A DNA stretch of 64,000 bases from Niastella vici. Lineage in GTDB: Bacteria > Bacteroidota > Bacteroidia > Chitinophagales > Chitinophagaceae. Below the pieces are notes generated by a model that did not search any database, had not been told where the DNA came from, and worked only from the letters and a program-made list of their open reading frames with translations. A program made the translations under genes and the position numbers. The stretch spans positions 124,001 through 188,000 of the forward strand of contig NZ_LVYD01000013.1 of assembly GCF_002077945.1 (NCBI RefSeq). The letters are read 5' to 3'. How positions within the stretch are numbered: the stretch's first letter is position 1; every line of letters starts with the position of its first letter. Shown in pieces: positions 15,948 through 26,100 of the stretch.

Positions 15948-18689
15948 TTACACATCATACTCAAGTACCGGGCGCAACCATCTTTCCACTTCTTCAAGCG
16001 GCATATTTTTACGGTTGGCATAATCAACCACCTGGTCTTTCTGAATTTTACCTAATCCAAAATACTGGCTTTGCGGATGGGCAAAATACCAACCGCAAAT
16101 GGAGGAGGCAGGATACATGGCCAGCGACTCAGTGAGTGTAATGCCGGTTGCCTGCTCACCGCCCAGCAGATTGAATAGTTTATACTTCTCAGTATGATCA
16201 GGACAGGCCGGGTAACCTGGCGCTGGTCTGATACCTGAATATGATTCCTTAATTAATTCTTCATTCGTTAACTGCTCATCTTTGGTATATCCCCAGAATT
16301 CTTTCCGCACACGTTCATGCAACAGTTCAGCAAATGCTTCGGCAAGCCTGTCTGCTAACACCTGTAACATGATTTTGTTGTAATCGTCGTGATTTTCGAT
16401 GAACTTTTTTAAATGAGGCTCTATTCCCTGTATAGTAACAGCGAAAGCGCCTATGTAATCGGTGGCTTCGCCACTTTTTCCATCGGCTGCATTGGCCACC
16501 GGTTTTACAAAATCGGCCAAAGAGAAGTTGGGCTGTCCTTCGGCTTTTTTCAATTGCTGGCGTAAAGATTCAAGCCTGGTATTCACTTTCCCGCTTTCAT
16601 CGTATAAAAATATGGAATCTTTACCATCGCCATTGGCAGGCCAGAAACCTATGACCCCGCGGGCTGTTAACCATTTTTCATCAATGATCTTTTTAAGCAG
16701 GTCATTGGCGTCGTTAAACAGTTTGGTAGCTTCTGTTCCTACTTTTTCATCTTTCAAAATAGCAGGGAATTTACCATGCAGTTCCCAGGCTATAAAGAAC
16801 GGACCCCAGTCGATATAGTTGGTAAGCTCACTGAGGTTATAATTATCGAATATTTTAGTACCGGTGAATTGTGGAACCGGCGGTGTATAGCTGTTCCAGT
16901 CAATGGCTACTTTGTTTTGCTGGGCCTTTTCAAAGGGAAGAAATTGCTTGGCGGTCTTCTTGCTGCCAAAATCATCGCGCAGCTTTTGGTATTCTTTGCC
17001 AATATTGACCAGGAAATCAGGTTTCTGTTCCTTACTTAGTAAGGAGCCGGCCACAGTAACACTGCGCGAAGCATCCAGCACATGCACCACTCCGTTGTCG
17101 TATTGTGGGGCAATTTTTACTGCGGTGTGCATGCGTGAGGTGGTAGCGCCGCCAATAAGCAATGGCTGGTTCATGTTACGGCGTTTCATTTCATGGGCAA
17201 CATGCACCATTTCATCGAGCGAAGGCGTAATAAGGCCGCTTAAGCCAATGATGTCTACCTTTTCTTTTTGTGCTGTTTCGAGGATCTTGTCTGCCGGCAC
17301 CATTACACCCAGGTCAATAATATCGTAGCCATTACAGCCTAATACAACGCCTACAATGTTTTTTCCGATGTCGTGCACATCGCCTTTCACGGTAGCCAGC
17401 AGTATCCTGGCGGCGCCTGAAGAAACGGCGGCACCTTCATTGCCAGATGCATTACGCAACTTTTCTTTTTCAGCTTCAATATAGGGGGTAAGAATGGCCA
17501 CTGATTTTTTCATAACCCGCGCACTTTTCACTACCTGCGGCAGGAACATTTTACCACTGCCAAACAGATCGCCCACCACGTTCATTCCGTTCATTAAAGG
17601 CCCTTCAATAACATCAAGGGGTTTGGGGTACTTTTGACGGGCTTCTTCTGTATCCTGGTCTATATAGTCTGTAATACCGTTTATCAGCGCATGTTTCAAC
17701 CGCTCTTCAACAGAGTTACTGCGCCAGGCTTCATTCTTAACTTCAGATTTGTCTTTTGCTTTTACCGTTTCGGCAAAGACGATCAGGCGGTCGGTGGCGT
17801 CTTCGCGGCGGTTCTGAATAACATCTTCGCATAGCTCGCGCAATTGCGGTTCTATTTCATCATACACGATCAGCTGACCGGCATTTACGATACCCATATC
17901 CATACCGGCTTTAATGGCATGGTACAGAAAAACGGCATGCATGGCCTCACGTACAGGCTCATTACCGCGGAAAGAGAAAGAAATATTACTAACTCCGCCG
18001 CTTATTTTGGCGAGGGGCATTCTTTGTTTTATGATGCGGGTAGCTTCAATAAAATCAATCGCATAGTTGTTGTGCTCTTCAATACCGGTGGCTACGGCAA
18101 ATATGTTGGGGTCGAAGATGATGTCCTGCGGATCATAGCCTACCTGCTCTGTCAAAATCTTATAGGCGGCTGTACAAATATCTACCCGGCGTTGCAGGGT
18201 ATCGGCCTGGCCTTTTTCATCAAATGCCATTACAACAACAGAGGCGCCGTACAGCTTACAGATATTTGCTTCGCGAATGAACTTTTCAACCCCTTCTTTC
18301 ATGGAAATGGAGTTCACAATACACTTTCCCTGCACACATTTTAAGCCCGCTTCAATGATCTCGAATTTTGAGCTGTCGATCATGATGGGGATCTTGGCAA
18401 TATCCGGTTCGCTTTGCAGCAGGTTCAGGAAGGTGGTCATGGCCTTTACCCCATCGAGCAGGGCATCATCCATATTTACATCAAGTACCTGGGCGCCGCT
18501 TTCTACCTGCTGGCGGGCTACGCTCAATGCTTCTTCATACTTGTTCTCCCTGATAAGGCGGGCAAATTTCTTTGAACCGGTTACGTTGGTGCGTTCCCCC
18601 ACATTCACAAAGTTGGTTTCGGGGCGAATGACCAGGGGTTCTAAACCCGAGAGTCGCAAATATGGTTTTATCGTTGTGTTAGCTGACAT
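15948..18689 (-). CDS. metH: Methionine synthase, pterin/B12/activation part
   Basis: 913 residues from the ATG at 18689 ([19 protein letters not shown]). Domains in order: pterin-binding TIM barrel ([21 protein letters not shown], then [11 protein letters not shown]), cobalamin cap ([28 protein letters not shown], ~360-400), cobalamin-binding Rossmann domain with the DxHxxG ligand motif (GDVHDIGKN, His439), and the C-terminal AdoMet activation domain ([33 protein letters not shown]). It lacks the N-terminal homocysteine-binding barrel, which is encoded separately at 19482-20510. Together they equal the ~1230-residue MetH that moves the methyl group from methyl-THF to homocysteine. Confidence 0.95.
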   Translation of the reverse strand: MSANTTIKPYLRLSGLEPLVIRPETNFVNVGERTNVTGSKKFARLIRENKYEEALSVARQQVESGAQVLDVNMDDALLDGVKAMTTFLNLLQSEPDIAKIPIMIDSSKFEIIEAGLKCVQGKCIVNSISMKEGVEKFIREANICKLYGASVVVMAFDEKGQADTLQRRVDICTAAYKILTEQVGYDPQDIIFDPNIFAVATGIEEHNNYAIDFIEATRIIKQRMPLAKISGGVSNISFSFRGNEPVREAMHAVFLYHAIKAGMDMGIVNAGQLIVYDEIEPQLRELCEDVIQNRREDATDRLIVFAETVKAKDKSEVKNEAWRSNSVEERLKHALINGITDYIDQDTEEARQKYPKPLDVIEGPLMNGMNVVGDLFGSGKMFLPQVVKSARVMKKSVAILTPYIEAEKEKLRNASGNEGAAVSSGAARILLATVKGDVHDIGKNIVGVVLGCNGYDIIDLGVMVPADKILETAQKEKVDIIGLSGLITPSLDEMVHVAHEMKRRNMNQPLLIGGATTSRMHTAVKIAPQYDNGVVHVLDASRSVTVAGSLLSKEQKPDFLVNIGKEYQKLRDDFGSKKTAKQFLPFEKAQQNKVAIDWNSYTPPVPQFTGTKIFDNYNLSELTNYIDWGPFFIAWELHGKFPAILKDEKVGTEATKLFNDANDLLKKIIDEKWLTARGVIGFWPANGDGKDSIFLYDESGKVNTRLESLRQQLKKAEGQPNFSLADFVKPVANAADGKSGEATDYIGAFAVTIQGIEPHLKKFIENHDDYNKIMLQVLADRLAEAFAELLHERVRKEFWGYTKDEQLTNEELIKESYSGIRPAPGYPACPDHTEKYKLFNLLGGEQATGITLTESLAMYPASSICGWYFAHPQSQYFGLGKIQKDQVVDYANRKNMPLEEVERWLRPVLEYDV

Positions 18690-18696
18690 GCCTTGT

Positions 18697-19260
18697 TTAC
18701 TTTTTGGGAATCTTAAACCCAATTGGTTCCCGGGCAGGCGGTGGTTCCTGCACCAGTAATTCCTTTAATATTTTAAAAATGGTCTGTATCTCTTCGTCTT
18801 TTTTAACCAGGTTCTTTTCAATGGACTCAATCTTCTTCCTTAAGTCTTCATTGTCAAGGTTATTCAATAAGAACTGCCGTAACCTGGTATATACTCTAAT
18901 GATCTGAATATTAACCTGAATGGCTATTTCCGAATTCAGTACGCTCGATAACATGGCTACGCCCTGTTCGGTGAAGGCATAAGGCAATTTTCTGATACCG
19001 CCCCATTCTTTTGTGCCATCCGCTGAACTTGAAGTCACAAATTGTGACTTCAAGTTTTTGAACTCTTCCGCTGTAAGCTGAAACATAAAGTCCGGCGGAA
19101 ACCGGGTAATATTTCGTTTTATAGCCTGATTCAAATGTTTGGTTGGCACACCGTACATCTTTGCCAGGTCACTGTCTAACATCACCTTTTGTCCGCGAAT
19201 GATACGAATACAGTCGATAATGTCTTGATCTGCAATGGCGTTGATCAGTTTTTCACTCAT
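18697..19260 (-). CDS. ORF6N-domain protein
   Basis: 187 residues. Residues 18-110 match the ORF6N domain, a DNA-binding module known from phage and bacterial proteins: [61 protein letters not shown]. The C-terminal part is a coiled coil ([26 protein letters not shown]). It sits between the two metH genes, 7 bp before the metH C-part. Codons 69-79 ([11 protein letters not shown]) contain a 31-bp perfect palindrome (19026-19056) of the same family as four intergenic ones just upstream. A role as regulator of these sites is inference. Confidence 0.8.
   Translation of the reverse strand: MSEKLINAIADQDIIDCIRIIRGQKVMLDSDLAKMYGVPTKHLNQAIKRNITRFPPDFMFQLTAEEFKNLKSQFVTSSSADGTKEWGGIRKLPYAFTEQGVAMLSSVLNSEIAIQVNIQIIRVYTRLRQFLLNNLDNEDLRKKIESIEKNLVKKDEEIQTIFKILKELLVQEPPPAREPIGFKIPKK
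19026..19056. repeat. Palindrome inside the ORF6N gene
   Basis: AACTTGAAGTCACAA (19026-19040), a central A, and its exact inverse complement (19042-19056). It shares the core TCACAA-W-TTGTGA with the upstream intergenic set. Confidence 0.85.
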
Positions 19261-19316
19261 AAGTAGTTTGTTTAATGGTTTACATTAAAGAGTTACTACT
19301 ACCAGAGCTGATCCTG

Positions 19317-19472
19317 TTTGATATCGCAATTTGCGATATCAAACATTCCTGTTGCCATCTTGAGGTCACAATTTGTGACCTCAAAATTTGGATCTATTTC
19401 AAACTTGATATCACAATTTGTGATATCAAGTTTCCTGTTATTAATGTTTGAAGTCGCAATTTGCGACTTCAG
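19317..19472. repeat. Cluster of four perfect palindromes upstream of the ORF6N gene
   Basis: Four odd-length palindromes with 11-16 bp arms around one central T: 19317-19343 (TTTGATATCGCAA arms), 19360-19384 (TTGAGGTCACAA), 19401-19433 (AAACTTGATATCACAA) and 19450-19472 (TGAAGTCGCAA). All share the core [GAC]TC[AG]CAA-T-TTG[CT]GA. They fill the region between metH N-part and the ORF6N gene. A plus-strand ORF across them (repeating SQFVTS) is an artefact of the palindromes. Confidence 0.9.
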
Positions 19473-19481
19473 GTTTATAGC

Positions 19482-20510
19482 CTATAACGTCGCTTCCAAA
19501 ACCGGTAAGGGTCTTGGTTTGAACTGACGAACGTGGTCGGCAATATGTTTTATATGATCGGGCGTGGTTCCGCAGCACCCGCCTACAATATTTACAAATC
19601 CTTCGCGGGCCCATTCTTCAAGGAAATGGGCGGTTTGTTCGGGTTGTTCATCGTATTCACCCATGGCATTGGGTAAGCCCGCATTGGGGTATGCCGAGGT
19701 AAAGCAGGAGGCGATCTGGCTTAATTCTTCAATATGTGGCCGCATTTCCGAAGCGCCTAACGCACAGTTGAGGCCAATGGAAAGCGGTTTGGCATGCATA
19801 ACAGAAGTATAAAAGGCTTCCAGTGTTTGTCCGCTCAGGGTGCGGCCCGATGCATCGGTAATGGTACCGCTGATCATGATGGGCAATGCTTCCCTGCCAA
19901 TATCGTTGAAATATTTTTTGATAGCGTAAATGGCGGCCTTGGCGTTGAGGGTATCGAAAATGGTTTCGATCAGCAACAGGTCAACCCCGCCATCGACCAG
20001 GCCTTTTACCTGTTCGTAATAGGCGCTCATGGCTTCATCGAATGTAAGGGCCCTGAAACCAGGGTTGTTTACATCGGGCGATAAAGAGAGTGTTTTATTG
20101 AGCGGACCAATAGCCCCGGCTACAAAAGCCCGTTCCCGCCCATTTTTATTGGTGGCCGGGTCGGCAAAGAATTCCTGAACCGCTTCTTTGGCAATTTTAG
20201 CTGCTTCGAAGTTCAGCTCATAAGCCAGGGGTTCCATATGGTAATCGGCCAATGAAATGCGCTGTGCATTGAACGTATTGGTTTCAATGATGTCGGCGCC
20301 GGCTTCAAGGTATAATTTATGGATGCCTTTGATGATGTTTGGCTGTGTAAGGCATAAAAGGTCGTTATTGCCTTTAAGGTCGCTGGCCCAGTCCTTAAAA
20401 CGTTCGCCGCGGTAATCGGCTTCTTCAAGCTTGTGCCGTTGGATCATGGTTCCCATAGCACCATCAATGATCAGGATGCGTTCCTGCAGGCATTGTTGTA
20501 TTGATTTCAT
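19482..20510 (-). CDS. metH: Methionine synthase, homocysteine-binding part
   Basis: 342 residues from the ATG at 20510 ([24 protein letters not shown]), which is preceded by a strong ribosome-binding site AGGAGG; an upstream in-frame start is less likely. It is a homocysteine S-methyltransferase TIM barrel with the zinc cysteines in GLNCALGA (~Cys239) and [11 protein letters not shown] near the C-terminus, plus [11 protein letters not shown] and [15 protein letters not shown]. It provides the N-terminal barrel missing from the 913-residue partner. A 216-nt leader with its own promoter precedes it. Confidence 0.93.
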   Translation of the reverse strand: MKSIQQCLQERILIIDGAMGTMIQRHKLEEADYRGERFKDWASDLKGNNDLLCLTQPNIIKGIHKLYLEAGADIIETNTFNAQRISLADYHMEPLAYELNFEAAKIAKEAVQEFFADPATNKNGRERAFVAGAIGPLNKTLSLSPDVNNPGFRALTFDEAMSAYYEQVKGLVDGGVDLLLIETIFDTLNAKAAIYAIKKYFNDIGREALPIMISGTITDASGRTLSGQTLEAFYTSVMHAKPLSIGLNCALGASEMRPHIEELSQIASCFTSAYPNAGLPNAMGEYDEQPEQTAHFLEEWAREGFVNIVGGCCGTTPDHIKHIADHVRQFKPRPLPVLEATL

Positions 20511-20727
20511 GCTGCCCTCCTTTTGTTTAGCATAGCGGTTTATGTTGATGAGCATTAACAGGACTGGCGCAATACAGAACTGGTAAACGTTGGGAAACTG
20601 TGTAGAGAGAGTTTCTTGTCGTTTATTAGTTCAGTTGCAAGCCTTTGGCCCGAATTGGTTATCAGGACGCCTGGTTCCGGTTCCTGCTCAGGACGCACAG
20701 GCCGAACAATAAACAAATCCGCCTATG
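20511..20727 (-). promoter_or_regulatory. Long structured leader of the metH N-part
   Basis: From the predicted start of transcription to the ATG is ~216 nt with no gene. On the minus strand it contains two related hairpins: TCCT-GAGC-AGGA, and CAGG-CGT-CCTG. The phrase GCGTCCTGA occurs twice, and outer complementary segments GGCC (20699 region) and GGGCC (20646 region) bracket them. A riboswitch or attenuator sensing a methionine-cycle ligand is plausible. I do not recognise a SAM-I, SAM-II or cobalamin core. Confidence 0.45.
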
Positions 20728-20733
20728 CGGGTG

Positions 20734-20765
20734 CAAATTTACAGCTTGTTATGATTAATAGCAAA
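20734..20765 (-). promoter_or_regulatory. Promoter of the metH N-part
   Basis: Minus strand TTTG (plus 20762-20765), a 20-nt spacer, TAAATTTG (plus 20734-20741): full match to the Bacteroidetes consensus. Confidence 0.75.
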
Positions 20766-20815
20766 CCCGATATTGAATGGAGCCTGCAATGGGGGCAGGT
20801 TTTGAAATGCACTTT

Positions 20816-21433
20816 TTAATGTTGCACATACCTTTCAACCGGCAGGCGATTGGTAATGCTACGGGCAAGGGTCATTTCATCGGCATACTCCAGTTCGCCG
20901 CCAAAGGCAATGCCCCGGGCTATGGTCGTGATCTTTACCGGTGCCGACTGCAACTTTTTCTGAATATAATAAATGGTGGTATCGCCCTGGATATTAGGGT
21001 TCAGGGCAAAGAGAAGCTCTTCGGTTTTTTCCTGTTGAATGCGTTGTATCAAAGGTTCTATGGTAAGCTGCTCGGGGCCAACACCGTCGAGCGGGGAAAT
21101 AATGCCGCCCAGCACATGGTATACGCCGCTGAATTGCTGGGTGCTTTCAATGGCAATAACATCACGGATATTTTCAACCACGCAAATAAGCTCCTGTTTG
21201 CGCAGCGGATTGGCGCAAATAGAACAGGTAGCAGCGTCAGCAACATTGAAACAACGCTCGCAGAATTTTATTTCCCGGCGCATTTTGAGAATGGTTTCGC
21301 CGAACGTTTCTACATTACCGGGGTCCTGCTTTAACAAATGCAGCACCAGCCGTAATGCTGTTTTTTTACCAATACCGGGCAGTTTGGCAAATTCACTCAC
21401 CGCATTTTCCAACAAAGAAGAAGAAAATTCCAT
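20816..21433 (-). CDS. recR: Recombination protein RecR
   Basis: 205 residues. Helix-hairpin-helix LAKLPGIGKKTALRLVLHLL-like N-terminus (residues ~15-34), zinc finger CERCFNVADAATCSIC (~58-73), then the Toprim domain (ICVVENIRDVIAIE ... YHVLGGIISPLDGVGPEQL) and the C-terminal RGIAFGGELEYADEMTLARSI. It acts with RecO/RecF in loading RecA at gaps. Confidence 0.97.
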   Translation of the reverse strand: MEFSSSLLENAVSEFAKLPGIGKKTALRLVLHLLKQDPGNVETFGETILKMRREIKFCERCFNVADAATCSICANPLRKQELICVVENIRDVIAIESTQQFSGVYHVLGGIISPLDGVGPEQLTIEPLIQRIQQEKTEELLFALNPNIQGDTTIYYIQKKLQSAPVKITTIARGIAFGGELEYADEMTLARSITNRLPVERYVQH

Positions 21434-21543
21434 ACTGTAAAGATACCAAACTGTTTGTGGTTTTGTGTTCGCCCGTGACGAAGGTTAGGCACGGGCGGAG
21501 TTAGTTTATACTTTTTTATTTCTAATCTTTAATTCACTATTTC

Positions 21544-23010
21544 TCATTTCTGTAGGGTGATATCTACTATATTATCCCAGTTGGCTTTTACGGTTAGTTT
21601 GCGATTGATGGGTAATACTTTTTCGGGCTGGCGGTGTTTATTGAAGAAAGCGCCCGGGTCCCAGATGCCATTCTTATTTTCATCGTACAGGATGCGCAGG
21701 TCATATTCGCCGGGTGTAAACAGTTTGGCATAAAACTCTTTGCCCTTCATGGGATAGGCAAATTTCACCGCATCGTTTTGAACAAACTGCAGTACCGGGT
21801 TTTTGGTGAAATCAAGGTTAATGAGGCGCAAACGCACCATGCCATACTCGCTTTGTTTTTTGGTGCGGAATGATAGCGTATCGGTGCGGGCTATTTTATT
21901 GCCAGCCGTATCCTCGGCAAATTCTTTATCAACGATCAGGTTGTAGGCGGTGTTTTCGATCCAGCTGTAAGAAAGGGTAACCTTTTTATTGCTGGTATCT
22001 GTTGTAAAATGATAATTGCTGAGAGGTTCGTTCTTTTCGTTGGCAAGGATAATTTTAGTGCTATCGAATTTTTTAAGCGGGGTAGTAAACCGTAGTTCAA
22101 GTTGATTTAAGAGGTCAAGTTCGTTATTGGACAGGTTGGTTTCGAGACGAAGGCGGGTATCTTTCTTTTCTTCTTTTTTTGATGGCTTTGCGGGTTGTGC
22201 GGCACCAGGTTTGGCAGGTGGTGCGCCCGGTTTGGCTTTTTTTGCTGTATCTGCTTCCTCTTTTTCGGTGTAAGCGTATAAGGTAACCGGTTTTGGCGAA
22301 ATGGCGGGGGTTACCCTTTCGTCGGCAAACGCAAATAGTTGTTTATTGCTGAGGTACCGGCGCTGGCCGCCTTCATCTTTGAGGGCAAACAGCGCAAAAG
22401 AACCTGACGGCAGGTTGCTGAAAGCAAAATTGCCCTCTTTATCAACACGGGCTACATAACGCGGTTTTTCCTTGATAACAGCTGAATCATCTGTGCTGGG
22501 ATGCAACATAACAATGAGAGTGCTGTCGGCTTTACCGGTTTCGGCAACCACCACTTTACCCGTAAGTTCCAGTGAATCGAGGGTGTTGCCGGTGCTGAAC
22601 CGGTAAGTGAAATTCTTTAAAACATTGCCTTCGTTTATATCTTTTATGGCTTTGCCAAAATCGATGGAATAAGTTGTATTTGGCTGAAGGGTATCTTTCA
22701 CCGTTACCGTTACGGTACGCAGTTTTGAGTCAACAGTGGGGTTTATTTTGGGTACTGGTGATACCAGCAGGTTTTCCTGTATATTATCAAGTTGAACGAA
22801 TTCGTCGAATTCAAGTACGATCTTTTTGCCGGTAAAGTTCCTGGCCGAATCGCGGGGGTTAACGCTTACCAGCCGGGGAGGCAGGGAATCGCGGGGGCCA
22901 CCCATGGGAGGCACTATATTGGCACAGCCAGTTTGCACCAGGGTCGGTGGAAGCAGCAGAATGATCAAAAGAAACGGTGAAACTATCTTTAAAAGAGAAG
23001 CGTACTTCAT
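21544..23010 (-). CDS. Ig-like (Big_5) lipoprotein
   Basis: 488 residues. The N-terminal signal ends in a lipobox-like LVQTGCANIVPPMGGPRDS, so Cys29 is probably lipidated. The first domain (GPRDSLPPRLVSVNPRDSARNFTGKKIVLEFDEFVQL) is the Big_5 Ig-like fold, which is very common in Bacteroidota lipoproteins. A linker (AKPGAPPAKPGAAQPAKPSKKEEKK, ~255-280) rich in Pro/Ala/Lys leads to further beta-rich domains ending GIWDPGAFFNKHRQPEKVLPI. Function unknown; likely outer-membrane-associated. Confidence 0.8.
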   Translation of the reverse strand: MKYASLLKIVSPFLLIILLLPPTLVQTGCANIVPPMGGPRDSLPPRLVSVNPRDSARNFTGKKIVLEFDEFVQLDNIQENLLVSPVPKINPTVDSKLRTVTVTVKDTLQPNTTYSIDFGKAIKDINEGNVLKNFTYRFSTGNTLDSLELTGKVVVAETGKADSTLIVMLHPSTDDSAVIKEKPRYVARVDKEGNFAFSNLPSGSFALFALKDEGGQRRYLSNKQLFAFADERVTPAISPKPVTLYAYTEKEEADTAKKAKPGAPPAKPGAAQPAKPSKKEEKKDTRLRLETNLSNNELDLLNQLELRFTTPLKKFDSTKIILANEKNEPLSNYHFTTDTSNKKVTLSYSWIENTAYNLIVDKEFAEDTAGNKIARTDTLSFRTKKQSEYGMVRLRLINLDFTKNPVLQFVQNDAVKFAYPMKGKEFYAKLFTPGEYDLRILYDENKNGIWDPGAFFNKHRQPEKVLPINRKLTVKANWDNIVDITLQK

Positions 23011-23188
23011 AAGGCCGCAAACTTAAGCCGTTTATTGGCAAATGTTGCTTCAAAAGACGTTAAATCGGGGAGAAACCGGTTACCAGTTGCCAGTTGCGGG
23101 GCCTTGAATACCGGTCGCTCTGCCTATGGTCGGGACGTCCGAATTCTTTACCTGGTAACGGGAAACCGGTAACAGGTAACTATTTTGG

Positions 23189-26100
23189 TCAGGCTTCCTC
23201 CTCAGAGGTGAGGTCGTGTAATTCAATGGCCAGCTTATTGGTTTTTACAAAATTGCACCAATGGCAGTCTTCCTTGCCGCAGCCAATATAAAACTCGCGG
23301 TTCTGGATCTTTTCCCATACGGTAACGATCTGCTGCGAAACGGTGGTGATATCGGCGGGCCTGATGATCACCTTTTCCTTGCGGTAAACCTTCTTTTTAT
23401 CGGGTTCTATAAAATCAAATTCGGTGCTAACCACCTGCCAGTCCTTGCTTTCATAATTATCAACGAGGATCTTATAGAACACGGCCTGGCGCCAGTAATC
23501 GCCTCCGTTTGGCTCTTTGTCATTTGGCGGCTGCAGTTTGGGCCTGGCTTTATCGGGGTCGCCGGTCTTATAATCAACAATATTCACCTGCTTGCCTTCA
23601 AATTCCAGTTTATCGAGCTTTCCTTTGAGCTGAACCCCGTTCACGACAACGTTGCGGATATTCCTTTCCACGGTAACAATGCGGTTCCAGCTATGAATAT
23701 ATTTATCGTAATAGTTAGCCAGCACTTCCTGTCCGTACTCAAGACGGCGGTCAAACTGTTCGCGGGTAAAGTTTTCGCGATGGCGGTGCATGTACCAGTT
23801 AAAATCATCCACAAACTCTTCCATGCGGGGAAATACATTCCTGTTTTCCCGCATTTTTTCAAACAACCGTTGCAGCGCGTGGTGAATGGCCGAACCAAAT
23901 TCGGTGGCTTCGTTTTTGGGCGAAGGAATGCGCAGCAGGTTCTTGAAGTAAAATTCGAGCGGACATTTTAAATAGTTGTTCAGCGCCGTTACGTTCATCA
24001 CAAAGCGATCGAGCAGGGCGGTAATGAAATCTTCTTCAATACGGCCGATCTCGGGCGCTTCGGCTTCTGTGAACTGCACCAGTTGAAACTCTGTAAGCGT
24101 TTCTTCGCTCATGAACACTTTTTCAACCGGCAGCATGTGCTGTTCCTGTATTTCGGCAAGGAACATGGAGGGTTCCAGTTCTTTACCATCGTTTTTAAAG
24201 CGGCTGAATGAAATGCAGAGGTGTTGCTCGGCACGGGTTATAGCTACGTAAAAAAGACGGCGAAGCTCTTCCAGGTCGGCGCCGCCGGTTTCGCCGCGGC
24301 TGGCACCAGTGGGAGATATAAAAATATTATCAGGGATCTTGTAACCACCGCCTGGTTTGCGTTTCTTTTCCCAGAAGGAAGCATTGCAACCGGCAATGAA
24401 TACATATTCGAATTCCAAACCTTTTGAACCGTGTGCGGTGAGCAGGTTAACGCCTTTATCGTTACCGCTTACCTGAACAAGTGGTAAGGGCAACCCTTCT
24501 TTTTCCATGAGGTCAAAAATATCGACCAGGTCATTCAGCTTCAGTAAAGGGTTGCGGTGGGTTTCTTCTTTTATAAAGTCGAACAATGCGGTGAGCACCT
24601 GCATCATCCAGGCTTTTTCGGGGCTTTGCATAATGATGTTCAGCAAACCCGTACGGCGAACGATATTTTCAACTAAAACCAGCAAGGTAACATTGGGCAC
24701 GGTGGCTATGAGCTTTTCCAGTGCTTTGGTTGCCTGCTGCAAACCGGGGTGCAAGCCTTTGCTGAACAGATCGGCCGGTGGTGTATTGGCCTTGTCGTAT
24801 AATAAACGGCGCAACGAGGTTTTGGCATTGCCAAAATGCCGGTCGGCCACTTCAATGCTTAGCTTGGCAATTTCAACCGGGGGAATATTAAACCAGTCGA
24901 AATGCAGTATTTCAAACAACATTTCATCACCACCATAAGGAATATCGTGCTCGGCGGCGATGTATTTGATGAGCAGAATAATTTTTTTGGCAAACGGTTC
25001 CTGCAATAAATTAATATGGCGTTTGCTGTAAACAGGTATCCCCAGTGTTTTGAAATACCGGGTCAGTTCTTCTCCATATTTATTCTCGCGGTAAATGATG
25101 CTGATCTTTCCCGGCATTACGCCCTGCGACAATAATTCCTGCACCTGCAGGGTGATGCCGATCATTTCCTGCCGCTGCGTTTCGTATTCTTTTATTTCGG
25201 GGATGGCATCGGCCGGTTCAAGCGCAAAGAACCGCGGGTGCGATGATTTCAGGTTCTTGCTAAGTCCTGCTATTTGTTTTACCAGCCGCTCCTGGTTATT
25301 ATTGATGAGCGTCATGGAAACATCGAGAATGGGCTGGGCCGAACGATAGTTATTGGTCAATACTACAGTGAGCAGGCTTTTCTGGTACGAATGGGCGAAT
25401 TGCAACATGTTCTCTACGTTGGCGCCCTGAAAGCGGTAGATACTTTGGTCATCGTCGCCCACCACAAAAATGTTGGGGGAGTCCCAGAAGTTGATCAACA
25501 GCTTTACCAGCTGGTTTTGTGTACCGCTGGTATCCTGAAATTCGTCGACGAGTATGTACAGGAATTGCTCCTGGTAACGGGTTAACAGCGCCGGGTTTTC
25601 TTCAAAAGCCCTGATCACCCAATTGATCATGTCGTCGAAATCGTAGCGGTTGCGGCTGCGCATGAGCTCCTGAAAACGGTCGAACTCGTTTACGGCAGCC
25701 CGCAGCTTTTCCATCTTTTCTTTCTCTTCCTCCAGCTTATCCTTCTTCACATCACCGGCCCTGAAGCCTTTATAAGCCCTTTTGTAAATATACTCATCGC
25801 GGGTTGGCAGGTCGGCCAGCCAGGCGTCGATGCGTTCATTGATAAATGCGGGCGACCAGCCTTCGCGTTTCATGGTGCTGAAAAGCGATTGCAGGTTATG
25901 TATTTCGTAGTATACATCACCCCGGTAGCGTTTGAGCGGGTGATTTTTTGGGAAAGTATCGATCAGGTATTTGAACAGTTCAATTCGCTCCAGTTCTGAA
26001 ATGGGGTCGAGTGCTGTTTTTTCGAAAAGTGAAAGATTCTCCTGAATGATGTCGTTGCAGAAAGCGTGAAAAGTGTAGATGCTTACCCGGTATGCATCGG

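Noticed and set aside
19318-19527. 69-aa plus-strand ORF with repeating SQFVTS
   Set aside because: It is a by-product of the palindromes; no ribosome-binding site and opposite to the local operon.
20511-20727. SAM-I, SAM-II or cobalamin riboswitch
   Set aside because: I could not find their conserved cores in either strand; kept only as an unclassified leader.
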